Shown here one piece after another: positions 31,774 to 40,417 of a stretch of DNA of 64,000 bases. The notes beneath the pieces were generated by a model. It saw nothing but the letters and a program-made list of their open reading frames with translations. It did not search any database and was not told the DNA's origin. Both the position numbers and the translations under genes were made by a program. How positions within the stretch are numbered: position 1 is the first letter of the stretch; every line of letters starts with the position of its first letter. The DNA comes from an uncultured Roseibium sp. (lineage in GTDB: Bacteria; Pseudomonadota; Alphaproteobacteria; Rhizobiales; Stappiaceae), in contig NZ_CANMFD010000001.1 in assembly GCF_947496995.1 (NCBI RefSeq), positions 430,692 to 494,691 on the forward strand, in the 5' to 3' direction.

Positions 31774-34386
31774 CTATCCGTTGGCAATCCGGCGGGAAGC
31801 GAGTTCCTCGAAGAACCGGAAACCGTTACGCCCGTTTTTCTTGACTTCATAAAGCGCAATATCGGCTCTCTTGAAGACCGAACCGGTGTCCTGTGTTTCG
31901 CCATTGATGGTGGCAATGCCGATGCTGATGCCGACGGAGACCGTCTGTTTCTGAACCTCGAACGGCGAGCGAAGCTTGTCGACGATGCGCCCCGCGATTT
32001 CCGAAGTGTGGAAATCTGTCGGTCCGGTCCCGCTCAGAATGATCGCGAATTCGTCTCCGCCGAGCCGGGCGACGAGGTCGGTGGAACGCACGCAATCCTG
32101 CAGCCGTTTTGAGACGAGCTTGAGCAGTTCGTCACCTGCATCGTGCCCGTAGGTGTCGTTGATCGGCTTGAACCTGTCGAGGTCGAGCAGCATCAGGTTT
32201 CCCCGCTTGTCAAGCGCGGCGGCCTTTTCCAGAGCTTCTTCCAGCTTCAGATTGAATTGTGTCCTGTTCGCAAGACCGGTAAGCGGGTCATGATGAGCCG
32301 CATGGGCGATTTTCTGCGCTGCCCGCTCATTCAGCGTTATGTCTTCGTGGGTGCCGATCCAGCCGCCATCGGGCAGGGGCGCCTGAATGGAACTGATCAC
32401 CTTGCCATCCGGATGGGTTGTCTTCGAGCGGACGACTTCACCTGCGGTCAGCCGGGTGAACAGGTCCATGACATAGTCCTGAACGTTGCCGGTGAACTCG
32501 CCGCGTTTCTCTTCGGCCTCCAGCAGTTTGGTCAGGCTGACACCTTCCTGGACCTCACTTTCGGGTTTTCCGAATATGTCGATATATTGCTTGTTCCAGA
32601 GCGTCAGGTTGCCCCGGTTGTCGAAGACGCTCACTCCTTGCCGCATGTTGGCAAGGATGACTTCCAGTTCCTCCATCCGGTGGCGGGCGAGCCGTTCGTT
32701 TTCCGCGAGCTTCACTTCCATGAGCTTGCGGTCCGTCACGTCGAAGAAATTGTAAATTCCGCCGCCGGTGGGAAGCGGCGTACTGCGAACTTCCAGAAAG
32801 CGCCCGTCCAGTGTCTGCCGCTCGTAGTGGAGTGCCTTGGGCTCCGCTGCCAGCTTGAACCGTTCCTTCGCCAGTTTTTCCGGCGTGCCGGGCCCCAGGT
32901 CACCCTTGTCAGCACTGAATTTGAGAAATTCCAGAAGGTGCGCCTTCCGATCGATCATGTCCTGCGGATAGTCCAGAAGACGCTGGAATTCAGCGTTGTT
33001 CGACGCCAGTTTGTTGTTCTCGTCGTAATGGGCAAATCCGCCGGGGAAATTGTCGAATATGGCCTGCAGGGTTTCTGCCTGATGCCTGGTTTCCGTGACA
33101 TCCGTCAGCGAGACGACAATATCGTCCAGTCCGTATTCGTTGTGGGGGTCTATCGGTTCGGCGTTCAGGCGGAGCCAGGTTTGACTTGGATTTCGGGGCA
33201 GTTTGAGGCTCACGACCAGATCGGTCACGACTTTGGGGTCGCGCGCCGCCAGCATCAACGGACCGTTGCAATCCTTGCCATCTGGCGATTTGCTCGTGAA
33301 TTCAAGGCCGAGATCGGTGACGCATTTGCCGGTCGGATCCGTACCGTCCAGACCGAGAATTGCCTGCGCCGCCGGGTTGGCCGACTGTATCTTGCCTGAC
33401 CGGGTCAGAAGAAGGATACCTTCGGTCAAGGCTTGGAGTGTTGTTCGCTGCACCGCCTCCGAGTGCCGGATCGCCTGTTCGGAAAGCTTGCGCTCGGTGA
33501 TATTCTGGAAAGCGCCGACAATACGCGTGACCGACCCATCTTCCATGATCGGCCTGCCGACGGCCCGGACCCAGATGGGGCGCTTCTTTGCGGTGACCAT
33601 CGGCAATTCCACGTCCCAGCCGACGTTGTTTTCGATAGCCGCGTGAACGGCCTTGCTGATCGTATCTCTGGCTTCCGGCGGATAGAACGAAATGGCTTCA
33701 TTGATATCGGGGACGAAGTCCGGATCGACTTCGTGAATTTCCTTGGTCTTTTCAGTCCAGGTCAGGGTGTTGGCGGCGACATCGACTTCCCAGCCACCAA
33801 CTCCGGAAAGATTTGCAATTTCTTCGATAAGCTCCGTTTCGCGAACCGCCTTCCGGCGCGCGAGCTCGACAGTATCAAGAGCTTCCCGTGTCTCAAGCCC
33901 CGCCTGGTGGGCCTTGAACAATCCTTCAGTGACATTGCCAAGGCGGCGGAGCTGCTTGAGCTGGGCGACTGTGGGGACCTGAGGTTGCCGGCCAATAACG
34001 CAAAGTGTTCCAAGTCTGTTGCGACCGTCGATGGAAAGCGGGCACCCGGCATAAAACCGGATGTGCGGCTCGCCGGTAACGAGTGGGTTTTCCCTGAAGC
34101 GTTCGTCTTCAAGCGCGTTGGAGACGATCAACAGGTCATCGGAGAGGATTGTGTGCTGACAGAAGGAAACGTCCCGTTTCGTTCCTTCGGCATCAAGGCC
34201 GCACCGGGCTTTGAACCACTGGTCTTCTTCGGCAACGAGGGAGATAAGGGCGATGGGACAGTCGAAAATCTCGGCAACCGTTTCGACAACGGCATCGTAT
34301 TCCCGAAGGTGCTCGGAATGCAGGATCTGCAACGAGTGCAAAGCATTAAGGCGCTCTTCCTCGATATGTCCCTGCGCGATGCTCAT
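31774..34386 (-). CDS. GAF/multi-PAS diguanylate cyclase
   Basis: An 870-residue cytoplasmic sensor with no membrane segment. A GAF domain occupies about residues 20-160 (FDCPIALISLVAEEDQWFKARCGLD ... FYAGCPLSIDGRNRLGTLCV). Several PAS units follow, about 200-310, 315-435, 440-560 and 575-690, with PAC-like ends such as VTRIVGAFQNITERK. The GGDEF domain fills the last ~170 residues with an intact active site (ARLGGDEFAIIL). An RSTD I-site stands five residues before GGDEF, so product inhibition by c-di-GMP is expected. There is no EAL domain. Ligands are unknown; GAF or PAS domains could bind cofactors or redox signals. Confidence 0.9.
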   Translation of the reverse strand: MSIAQGHIEEERLNALHSLQILHSEHLREYDAVVETVAEIFDCPIALISLVAEEDQWFKARCGLDAEGTKRDVSFCQHTILSDDLLIVSNALEDERFRENPLVTGEPHIRFYAGCPLSIDGRNRLGTLCVIGRQPQVPTVAQLKQLRRLGNVTEGLFKAHQAGLETREALDTVELARRKAVRETELIEEIANLSGVGGWEVDVAANTLTWTEKTKEIHEVDPDFVPDINEAISFYPPEARDTISKAVHAAIENNVGWDVELPMVTAKKRPIWVRAVGRPIMEDGSVTRIVGAFQNITERKLSEQAIRHSEAVQRTTLQALTEGILLLTRSGKIQSANPAAQAILGLDGTDPTGKCVTDLGLEFTSKSPDGKDCNGPLMLAARDPKVVTDLVVSLKLPRNPSQTWLRLNAEPIDPHNEYGLDDIVVSLTDVTETRHQAETLQAIFDNFPGGFAHYDENNKLASNNAEFQRLLDYPQDMIDRKAHLLEFLKFSADKGDLGPGTPEKLAKERFKLAAEPKALHYERQTLDGRFLEVRSTPLPTGGGIYNFFDVTDRKLMEVKLAENERLARHRMEELEVILANMRQGVSVFDNRGNLTLWNKQYIDIFGKPESEVQEGVSLTKLLEAEEKRGEFTGNVQDYVMDLFTRLTAGEVVRSKTTHPDGKVISSIQAPLPDGGWIGTHEDITLNERAAQKIAHAAHHDPLTGLANRTQFNLKLEEALEKAAALDKRGNLMLLDLDRFKPINDTYGHDAGDELLKLVSKRLQDCVRSTDLVARLGGDEFAIILSGTGPTDFHTSEIAGRIVDKLRSPFEVQKQTVSVGISIGIATINGETQDTGSVFKRADIALYEVKKNGRNGFRFFEELASRRIANG

Positions 34387-34666
34387 TTTGCGTAAGGTCT
34401 CCCAAATATAACTGCAGTCAACTATTCCGTGTCGAAATTAAAAGTTATCCATTAAATCGCAATAAAAGATTAAACTTACACACAGGATGACTATTCGGTG
34501 AATAACCAGGGGAAAAAATAAGGTGATTGGCATTTTTTACTAGGTAAGCATTTGTGACGATGTCGGAATAATTTGTTTTCGCGTGAAATTAATGCGTTTC
34601 TCTGGTGTCATGGAAAATGTTGATCTAACTTCAGCGGCATCAATCTTGCCACGGAGCATTCAGGCA
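34387..34666. other. AT-rich intergenic stretch upstream of the diguanylate cyclase
   Basis: By eye this is the most AT-rich non-coding stretch in the window apart from 40555-40690, with runs such as TTAAAAG, AATAAAAGATTAAAC and GGGGAAAAAATAAGG. It must carry the promoter for the cyclase (start 34386). No gene was identified. A small RNA cannot be excluded. Confidence 0.4.
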
Positions 34667-34667
34667 A

Positions 34668-34694
34668 CAAAAAACCCGGCCATAAGGCCGGGTT
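34668..34694 (-). terminator. Terminator of the GcrA-domain mini-gene
   Basis: On the minus strand, AACCCGGCC (34694-34686) and GGCCGGGTT (34681-34673) form a 9-bp stem with a 4-nt loop, followed by a T-run. A second perfect hairpin, TCGTGGC/GCCACGA (34701-34717), sits between it and the stop at 34751. Confidence 0.88.
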
Positions 34695-34750
34695 CAAGGC
34701 TCGTGGCGTCGCCACGAAAGATCTGCTTTTATTTTAAGCAGCTGTAACTT

Positions 34751-34957
34751 TTAGGCAGCCCGACGGAAGGACAGGCTCATGCCGCCACCGGAGCGGCTGC
34801 GGCGGCGTTCTTCCGGCGGAATGTACACGATGGCGCTGTGTTCCGTGCAATAGGACACACCGGCCTCTACGCGCGTCGAGCACGGAAAGATGTAGTTGCC
34901 AGCATCACCTTCCGCCCATTTGCAGCAGCCCGGACGCGGGAGAGACATGTCAGCCAT
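34751..34957 (-). CDS. Stand-alone GcrA C-terminal-like small protein
   Basis: A 68-residue protein from the ATG at 34957, preceded by AAAGGA at 8 nt spacing. The sequence PGCCKWAEGDAGNYIFPC, then GVSYCTEHSAIVYIPP, then a basic tail RRRSRSGGGMSLSFRRAA parallels the C-terminal sigma-interacting part of the cell-cycle regulator GcrA. That part has the frame CKWPxGD...FxFC...YCxEHxxxxYxP and a basic LRR-like end. The N-terminal helix-turn-helix DNA-binding domain of GcrA is entirely missing. The C/C/C/H residues may bind zinc. It is a single-gene unit with its own terminator. It could bind the housekeeping sigma factor without DNA contact; this is inference. Confidence 0.8.
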   Translation of the reverse strand: MADMSLPRPGCCKWAEGDAGNYIFPCSTRVEAGVSYCTEHSAIVYIPPEERRRSRSGGGMSLSFRRAA

Positions 34958-35339
34958 TTCGTATTTCCTTTGTTCTTGTACCAAGCAGCAAAAACGCTCG
35001 AGCATCCTTAGTGAAAGGATCCGAACAGCTTTTGACGGGAATCGGATGTAATCGGCGCTCGGGACGTCATCCGTTGTCCAACCCTGTAGGGTGCTCTGCA
35101 GCAAGCGCACGGCTTACATAAGCGGCATGTCACAAAAATGCAATAGAATAGCTTGAATTTCCGGCCTGCGTCTGATGCATACCGGGTTAACGAAATTTAA
35201 GATGCGGACTCGTGAAATGATGCTTTCAGGCATCTGTCCGGCCGCAAAGATCCGCGTCGAGACTTAAGGCTTTTCCCGGCTCGTCGTTGTCCGATTGATA
35301 CCTGAACGCGTCATTGCCTGGAGCCGTACTCCGACCAAA
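34958..35339. other. Gap upstream of the GcrA-domain mini-gene
   Basis: 382 bp that should hold the mini-gene promoter and a leader of roughly 150 nt. A short hairpin ATCCTT/AAGGAT (35004-35020) lies in that leader. From about 35150 to 35339 I see no gene and no clear terminator for the convergently positioned molybdenum-cofactor gene that starts at 36956. Confidence 0.4.
35115..35143 (-). promoter_or_regulatory. Possible promoter of the GcrA-domain mini-gene
   Basis: On the minus strand, TTGCAT (35143-35138) and TATGTA (35120-35115) are separated by 17 bp, a plausible sigma-70 pair with imperfect boxes. It would give a leader of about 150 nt. Confidence 0.35.
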
Positions 35340-36956
35340 TCACTCGGAATGCTCAGGTAATGTCCCTCCGGCTTTCCGCAAGGCCTCGGGTGTGTCGAGG
35401 TCCAGTCTCGCTGCCATGCCGATCTCGACTTCCCTGACGAAATCCGGATTGTCGGCAATGATGTGCCGGGCCCCAACATCGCCGCTCAGGGATTTCAGCG
35501 CCTCGAAGAAACTTTTGTCCCAGAGAACCGGATTGCCGCGCTTGCCGTCCGCCGTGGCTGTAACAATCAGACCCGTGTCGTTTTGCCGGTAGGCCGCAAT
35601 GAGCCGTTGCAGGATCCCGGTGTCGATCCGGGGCATGTCGCCGAGCAGAATGATGACGGCGTCGGTATCCGGGGAAAGCGCGTTCATGCCGGTGCGGATG
35701 GAGGCGGCCATTCCGTCGGCGAAATCCGGGTTGTGCGCGACCTCTAACGAAAGATCGGAGACCGCACCGCCGACCGCATCGGCAAGGTGTCCCGTCACCA
35801 GCACAACCTGTGACAGTCCGGCGCCGGTGGCAGCTTCTGCAACATGGCGGACAAGCGGTTTGCCATCCAGTTCGGCAAGAAGCTTGTTCGGCCCGCCCAT
35901 CCGCGAGGACTTGCCCGCCGCCAGCACAAGTGCCGCGATCTTCGCTTTCCGGCCAGGGCTTGCAAGCACCCGCGGCTGAGGACGGCTGGCAATTTCCATC
36001 AGGAGGCCTCCAACGCCCATCGCGGTAATATCGTCCGGCCCCACATCGAGCCCGGCGAGAAGCCGGTCGAGCACCCAGTCGAAGCCGTTCTCCTTCGGGC
36101 TGCGGGCGCAGCCGGGAGCCCCCAGGACAGGCATGCCGTCGAGCGCTCCGAGCATGAGGAGATTGCCCGGGTCGACCGGCATTCCCAGCTGGCGCACCTG
36201 GCCGCCCGCGCAGTCCAGGGCGGCAGGCAGAACATCGTGACGATCGACGATGGCCGACGCGCCGAACAGGATCAGGAAGTCTGCACCTTCGCGCACCAGC
36301 TCGGCCATGGCGCCGGCAACGGCCTCCCGTGTATGGGGAACCCGCTTTTCGGCGATGACACTGCTGCCGCTTGGCCGCAGGCGATCTTCCAGGACCCGGC
36401 GTGTCTTGTCCAGCGTGGCGGTTTTCACATGCGGCAGCTCGGTCGCGACCAGTCCCACCTTGTGCTGTTTGAAAGCGGCAACGCGCACTGCGCCTCGAAG
36501 TGCCTCGGCCGCGGTGTCCACCAGCTCTCCGGCTACGGCAAAGGAAATGATTTTGGCGGTCGCGACCATGCGCCCCGCGGCCACCCTGCTGTGGTTCGCC
36601 AGCGTCGCAAAGGTGATGCCCGGATCGATCCGGTTGGCCGCGGTCACCGCGTCGGGGTCGACCACGAGAACGCCGCCGGATGCCGCGTAAAGGTTCACCC
36701 GACCGGTGAAGGCAGTGTCTTCGTCCAGCCCCGGGCCTGCAGCAGCAAGGGCAAGGCGTCTTGCCGCGTCGTCCTCGCCGATGTCACCGGGTTCGAGAGA
36801 TGCCACCACCACTTGCGCCTGTCCGGCTGCCGCGAGCTCGGTGCAATCCTTCTCGGTAAGGACATGACCCTTCTTGAGCGTTCTGTCCGACAGCCTGGTC
36901 TTGTGCGCCAGAATGCACCCGGCGGCCTCTGCAGGCGGACGGGGCCCGAATTTCAT
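35340..36956 (-). CDS. Molybdopterin-binding / MobA-like nucleotidyltransferase fusion
   Basis: A 538-residue two-domain protein. Residues 1 to about 335 resemble the MoeA/MogA-type molybdopterin-binding fold (FLILFGASAIVDRHDVLPAAL, GMPVDPGNLLMLGALDG, VLGAPGCARSPKENGFDW). From about residue 343 a MobA-like NTP transferase begins with IAALVLAAGKSSRMGGPNKLL and continues with VVLVTGH and VIILLGDMPRIDTGIL. It probably activates molybdopterin with a nucleotide (CTP-type MocA-like chemistry) for a xanthine dehydrogenase/CO dehydrogenase-class enzyme. The neighbouring XdhC genes support this. Its start overlaps the XdhC stop (ATGA). No molybdoenzyme structural gene is in the window. Confidence 0.88.
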   Translation of the reverse strand: MKFGPRPPAEAAGCILAHKTRLSDRTLKKGHVLTEKDCTELAAAGQAQVVVASLEPGDIGEDDAARRLALAAAGPGLDEDTAFTGRVNLYAASGGVLVVDPDAVTAANRIDPGITFATLANHSRVAAGRMVATAKIISFAVAGELVDTAAEALRGAVRVAAFKQHKVGLVATELPHVKTATLDKTRRVLEDRLRPSGSSVIAEKRVPHTREAVAGAMAELVREGADFLILFGASAIVDRHDVLPAALDCAGGQVRQLGMPVDPGNLLMLGALDGMPVLGAPGCARSPKENGFDWVLDRLLAGLDVGPDDITAMGVGGLLMEIASRPQPRVLASPGRKAKIAALVLAAGKSSRMGGPNKLLAELDGKPLVRHVAEAATGAGLSQVVLVTGHLADAVGGAVSDLSLEVAHNPDFADGMAASIRTGMNALSPDTDAVIILLGDMPRIDTGILQRLIAAYRQNDTGLIVTATADGKRGNPVLWDKSFFEALKSLSGDVGARHIIADNPDFVREVEIGMAARLDLDTPEALRKAGGTLPEHSE

Positions 36957-37648
36957 GCCGCGGCCTCCGGTCCCTTGCGGAGCGCCTGGATGATGGAGCC
37001 AAGCACGGCCACCGCGATTTCCTGCGGCGACGCCGCACCGATATCAAGGCCGATGGGTGCGTCGATCCGTTCGAAAAGTGCCGCATCGAGGCCGGCAGCC
37101 TCAAACCGCTCCAGCCGCTTGCCGTGGGTTTTTCGGCTGCCAAGCGCCCCGACATAAAAGCATCCGGTTCTGAGCGCTTCCATCAGCGGAAAATCGTCGA
37201 TTTTCGGATCGTGTGTCACGGCGGCAAGAGCCGTGTAGGCATCCAGGGGAGCGTCCTTGAGCACGTCTTCAGGCCATTCGCCTCTCAGCGTGCTGCCCGG
37301 AAACCTTTCCTCCGTGGCAAAAGCCGTACGGGGATCGATCACTGTCACATCCAGCCCGGCGATCTCCGCCATGGGGACCAGCGCCTGACTGATATGCACG
37401 GCGCCGATGATCACCAGACGGGGCGCGGGCACGGAGACGGTCAAAAAGACATCGCCGCCCTCTGTCGCGACCGTTCCGGATTTTCCCGACCGGAAGCGCT
37501 TGCGCAATTCATCCGCCAGCGGATCGGAGGAAAGATCGTCTTCGGCGCGCACAAGCCTCTGGCTGCCGTCCTGAAGGCTGGTCACCAGGATCGCCGCGCG
37601 GCGGGTGGAACGAAGTTCGTTGAGATCCGTGAGAAGCGTGAGGTCCAT
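36953..37648 (-). CDS. XdhC C-terminal (Rossmann) domain protein
   Basis: A 231-residue protein of the XdhC/CoxF group that inserts sulfurated molybdenum cofactor into xanthine-dehydrogenase-type enzymes. The Rossmann half is evident: RLVIIGAVHISQALVPMAEIAGLDVTVIDPR, then DAYTALAAVTHDPKIDDFPLMEALRTGCFYVGALGSRKTHGKRLERF and DIGAASPQEIAVAVLG. The usual N-terminal CoxI half is reduced; that half is encoded separately at 38296-38631. It overlaps the fusion gene by 4 bp and follows the LysE gene closely. Confidence 0.88.
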   Translation of the reverse strand: MDLTLLTDLNELRSTRRAAILVTSLQDGSQRLVRAEDDLSSDPLADELRKRFRSGKSGTVATEGGDVFLTVSVPAPRLVIIGAVHISQALVPMAEIAGLDVTVIDPRTAFATEERFPGSTLRGEWPEDVLKDAPLDAYTALAAVTHDPKIDDFPLMEALRTGCFYVGALGSRKTHGKRLERFEAAGLDAALFERIDAPIGLDIGAASPQEIAVAVLGSIIQALRKGPEAAA

Positions 37649-37651
37649 GGG

Positions 37652-38278
37652 TCAGGCGCGATCCGTTGCCAGTTTCACGCCGAGGCCGCACAGCACGGAG
37701 CCACCCAGCCAGCGGGTCAGATCCTGGTATCTTGAGTTTCTGGTCAGGCGTTTTTTCACTTCCGATGCAAACAGGACCGTCACCAGGTCCGCGGACGTGA
37801 AGGCGAAATTGACGAAAGTCCCTAGGATCAGGAACTGCACCCAGATCGGCAGGCCGACGCCCGGATTGACGAATTGCGGCAGGAACGCAATGAAGAAGAT
37901 TGCGACCTTCGGATTGAGAATTTCAACCAGGACGCTGTCGGCGAACGCCCGTCGGGTCGATTTCTGTGGCAGGTCCGGCATCGGACCGGCGCTTACCCGG
38001 GTGCGGATCATCTGGATGCCGAGAAAGACCAGATAGAGCCCGCCCGCCAGTTTCAGGGCAAAATAAAGCGCCGGAACCACGGTGAAAATCGCCGACAATC
38101 CGAAGGCGGCCGCCGCCACATGGACGTAACAGCCCAGGTGAATTCCGGCGGCAGCCATGAGTCCCGCCCGCTTGCCGCGCGAGATCGTCTGCGCGGCGGT
38201 GTAGAGCAACGCCGGCCCCGGCATATAGGCAAACAGCAGGGTCGCGGCGAGAAAGGCGAGAAATGTTTCGGCTGTCAT
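37652..38278 (-). CDS. LysE family translocator
   Basis: A 208-residue amino-acid-exporter-like membrane protein with about six helices. Markers are MPGPALLYTAAQTISRGKRAGL near the N-terminus and SVLVEILNPKVAIFFIAFLPQFVNP. The start at 38278 gives TAETFLAFLAATLLFAYMPGP, the usual first helix. It lies between the two XdhC-half genes, 3 bp from one and 17 bp from the other, so it belongs to the same operon. What it exports is unknown. Confidence 0.9.
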   Translation of the reverse strand: MTAETFLAFLAATLLFAYMPGPALLYTAAQTISRGKRAGLMAAAGIHLGCYVHVAAAAFGLSAIFTVVPALYFALKLAGGLYLVFLGIQMIRTRVSAGPMPDLPQKSTRRAFADSVLVEILNPKVAIFFIAFLPQFVNPGVGLPIWVQFLILGTFVNFAFTSADLVTVLFASEVKKRLTRNSRYQDLTRWLGGSVLCGLGVKLATDRA

Positions 38279-38295
38279 GGCTTCAAGGTCCGGGG

Positions 38296-38631
38296 TCAGG
38301 TGACGGGTTCGACATAGACACGGATGCGGCCGCCGCAGGACAGGCCGACCTGCCACGCGGTTTCGTCCGCGACACCGAATTCAAGCGTCGCGGGTTTGCC
38401 GGTTTCGATCACGTCGAGCGCTTCGGAGACCACGGCGCCTTCCACGCAGCCGCCGGAAACGGAGCCTTCGAAATTGCCGTCGGAATCGATCACCAGATGG
38501 GAGCCGACCGGACGCGGCGCGGAGCCCCAGGTCTCTATCACGGTCGCCAGCGCGACCGCCCGGCCAGACCCGGTCCAGGTTTCCGCCGTTCTGAGCACAT
38601 CCGCCAGGGGAGAGGTATCGGTGGCAGGCAT
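38296..38631 (-). CDS. XdhC N-terminal (CoxI) domain protein
   Basis: A 111-residue protein corresponding to the N-terminal XdhC/CoxI domain: ALATVIETWGSAPRPVGSHLVIDSDGNFEGSVSGGCVEGAVVSEA and a terminal GLSCGGRIRVYVEPV. The SGGCVEG and LSCGG cysteine motifs are those thought to handle the Mo cofactor. The ATG at 38631 is selected because upstream in-frame sequence looks non-coding. It is the first gene of the molybdenum maturation operon. Confidence 0.88.
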   Translation of the reverse strand: MPATDTSPLADVLRTAETWTGSGRAVALATVIETWGSAPRPVGSHLVIDSDGNFEGSVSGGCVEGAVVSEALDVIETGKPATLEFGVADETAWQVGLSCGGRIRVYVEPVT

Positions 38632-38745
38632 ATGGAATGTCCCTTTTTGTCGATACCAATATAGACTGTTTCGGCCCCGATGAAATACCGGTGTGCGGTG
38701 AAGATGACCCGGCCTGCCGCAGGCCCTTGTTGAAGACATTGCCCA

Positions 38746-38778
38746 AAAAGAAACGGCGCCTGCGGTCACAGGCGCCGT
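38746..38778 (-). terminator. Terminator of pckA
   Basis: A perfect 10-bp stem (38769-38778 with 38753-38762, ACGGCGCCTG type) with a 6-nt loop. On the minus strand it is followed by TTCTTTTT. It lies 29 bp after the pckA stop. Confidence 0.88.
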
Positions 38779-38806
38779 CCAGGATGGCGGTGGTCGGATG
38801 GGGCCT

Positions 38807-40417
38807 TTATTCCGCCGCGAGCCTCAGGGCCGGGGCGGCGCTGAGAACTGCGCCGTCCACGTGAGCCTCAAAGGCTTCGAAGTTACTGACAAACATCTGC
38901 ACCAGTTTCGCGGCCTGCGCGTCATAGGCGTCCTTGTCGCTCCAGGTTTCCCGGGGGGTGAGGATGCTGCCCTCCACACCTTCAACAGCGACCGGAACGT
39001 CGAAGCCGAAATTCGCGTCGGTGCGGAACTCTGCCTGTTTCAGGCTGCCGGAAAGAGCTGCCTGCAACAGCGTGCGGGTGGCCTTGATCGGCATGCGCTG
39101 TCCTGTGCCGTAAGCGCCGCCGGTCCACCCGGTGTTGACCAGCCAGCAATCCACATTGTGCCGGGCGATCAGGTCTTTCAGAAGGTTGCCGTATTCGGAG
39201 GGATGGCGCGGCAGAAAGGGGGCTCCGAAGCAGGTCGAGAAGGTCGCCTGCGGTTCAGTGACACCTTTTTCCGTGCCGGCCACCTTGGCCGTATAGCCGG
39301 ACAGGAAGTGATACATGGCCTGGGCAGGGGTCAGGCGGGCGATCGGCGGCATGACCCCGAAGGCATCGGCCGTCAGCATGATGATGGTTTTCGGCATCGG
39401 CGCGCGGCCGGTGGGGCTGGCGTTGGAGATGAAGTGGATGGGATAGGCCGCGCGGGTGTTCTCCGTCTTCGAACCGTCGTCGAAGTCGGGAACCCGGTTT
39501 TCATCCAGAACGACATTTTCAAGCACCGTGCCGAAGCGCTGCGTCGTGGAGTAGATCTCCGGTTCGGCTTGCGCCGACAACTTGATGGTCTTTGCGTAGC
39601 AGCCGCCTTCGAAATTGAAGACACCGCTATCGCCCCAGCCGTGTTCGTCGTCGCCGATCAGCGTACGGTCCGGATCTGCGGAAAGGGTTGTCTTGCCGGT
39701 GCCCGACAGGCCGAAGAAAATCGCCGTGTCGCCGTCCTCACCCACATTGGCGGAGCAGTGCATGGGCATCACGCCCTTGGCCGGAAGCAGATGGTTGAGC
39801 ATCGTGAATACGGATTTTTTCATTTCCCCCGCATAGGAACTGCCGCCGATCAGGATGATTTTCCGGGTCAGGTCGCAAGCGATGACCGTTTCCGTCCGGC
39901 AGCCATGGCGTTCGGGATCGCCCTTGAAGCTGGGCAGGTCGACGATGGTCATTTCCGGGACGAAGTCGGCCAGCTCACTCGTTTCCGGCCGCAGCAGCAG
40001 GTTGCGGATGAACAATGAATGCCAGGCATATTCCGTGTAGACGCGCACCGGCAGCCGGTGAGCCGGGTCCGCACCGCCGTAAAGGTCCTGCGCGAACAGC
40101 TCGCGGCCTTCGGCATGGTCGAGGAAATCACCCAGCAGCAAGTCGAACTGGTCTCGGGTCATCTGCCCGTTGTTGTCCCACCAGACGGTGTCTTTGGTCT
40201 CGTCATCGAGAACGACGAACTTGTCCTTGGGAGACCGGCCGGTATGAACGCCGGTTTCGGCGACAAGGGCCCCTCCGGAGGTGATCTCGGCTTCGCCGCG
40301 GGAAACGGAATACTCGTAAAGCACAGGCGCGTGCTGGTTCCAGTAGAGCGCCTTCAGCCCCTTGAAGCCGAAGGTTTCGCCGCCAATGGAGGGATTTCTG
40401 ACACCTGTTTCTTGCAT
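38807..40417 (-). CDS. pckA: Phosphoenolpyruvate carboxykinase (ATP)
   Basis: A 536-residue gluconeogenic enzyme converting oxaloacetate and ATP to phosphoenolpyruvate. The ATG at 40417 gives [18 protein letters not shown], matching rhizobial PckA. Motifs are [24 protein letters not shown] substrate loop (seen as [14 protein letters not shown]), kinase-1a [16 protein letters not shown], kinase-2 [10 protein letters not shown] and [11 protein letters not shown]. In rhizobia pckA lies divergent from chvI and is under ChvGI influence. The same arrangement here, across 629 bp, suggests shared control. Confidence 0.96.
   Translation of the reverse strand: MQETGVRNPSIGGETFGFKGLKALYWNQHAPVLYEYSVSRGEAEITSGGALVAETGVHTGRSPKDKFVVLDDETKDTVWWDNNGQMTRDQFDLLLGDFLDHAEGRELFAQDLYGGADPAHRLPVRVYTEYAWHSLFIRNLLLRPETSELADFVPEMTIVDLPSFKGDPERHGCRTETVIACDLTRKIILIGGSSYAGEMKKSVFTMLNHLLPAKGVMPMHCSANVGEDGDTAIFFGLSGTGKTTLSADPDRTLIGDDEHGWGDSGVFNFEGGCYAKTIKLSAQAEPEIYSTTQRFGTVLENVVLDENRVPDFDDGSKTENTRAAYPIHFISNASPTGRAPMPKTIIMLTADAFGVMPPIARLTPAQAMYHFLSGYTAKVAGTEKGVTEPQATFSTCFGAPFLPRHPSEYGNLLKDLIARHNVDCWLVNTGWTGGAYGTGQRMPIKATRTLLQAALSGSLKQAEFRTDANFGFDVPVAVEGVEGSILTPRETWSDKDAYDAQAAKLVQMFVSNFEAFEAHVDGAVLSAAPALRLAAE

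Noticed and set aside
34435..34515. DnaA-box-like sequences (TTATCCATT, TTATTCACC) in an AT-rich stretch, suggesting an origin
   Set aside because: Only two imperfect boxes, with no cluster and no replication-initiation genes near.
34958..35110. Upstream extension of the GcrA-like frame to 119 residues
   Set aside because: The added 51 residues look non-coding, and the strong ribosome site is at the ATG at 34957.
35187..35200. CtrA-like site TTAA-N-TTAA upstream of the GcrA-domain gene
   Set aside because: The spacer is six bases, not the seven of the CtrA consensus, and the pair lies upstream of the candidate promoter.
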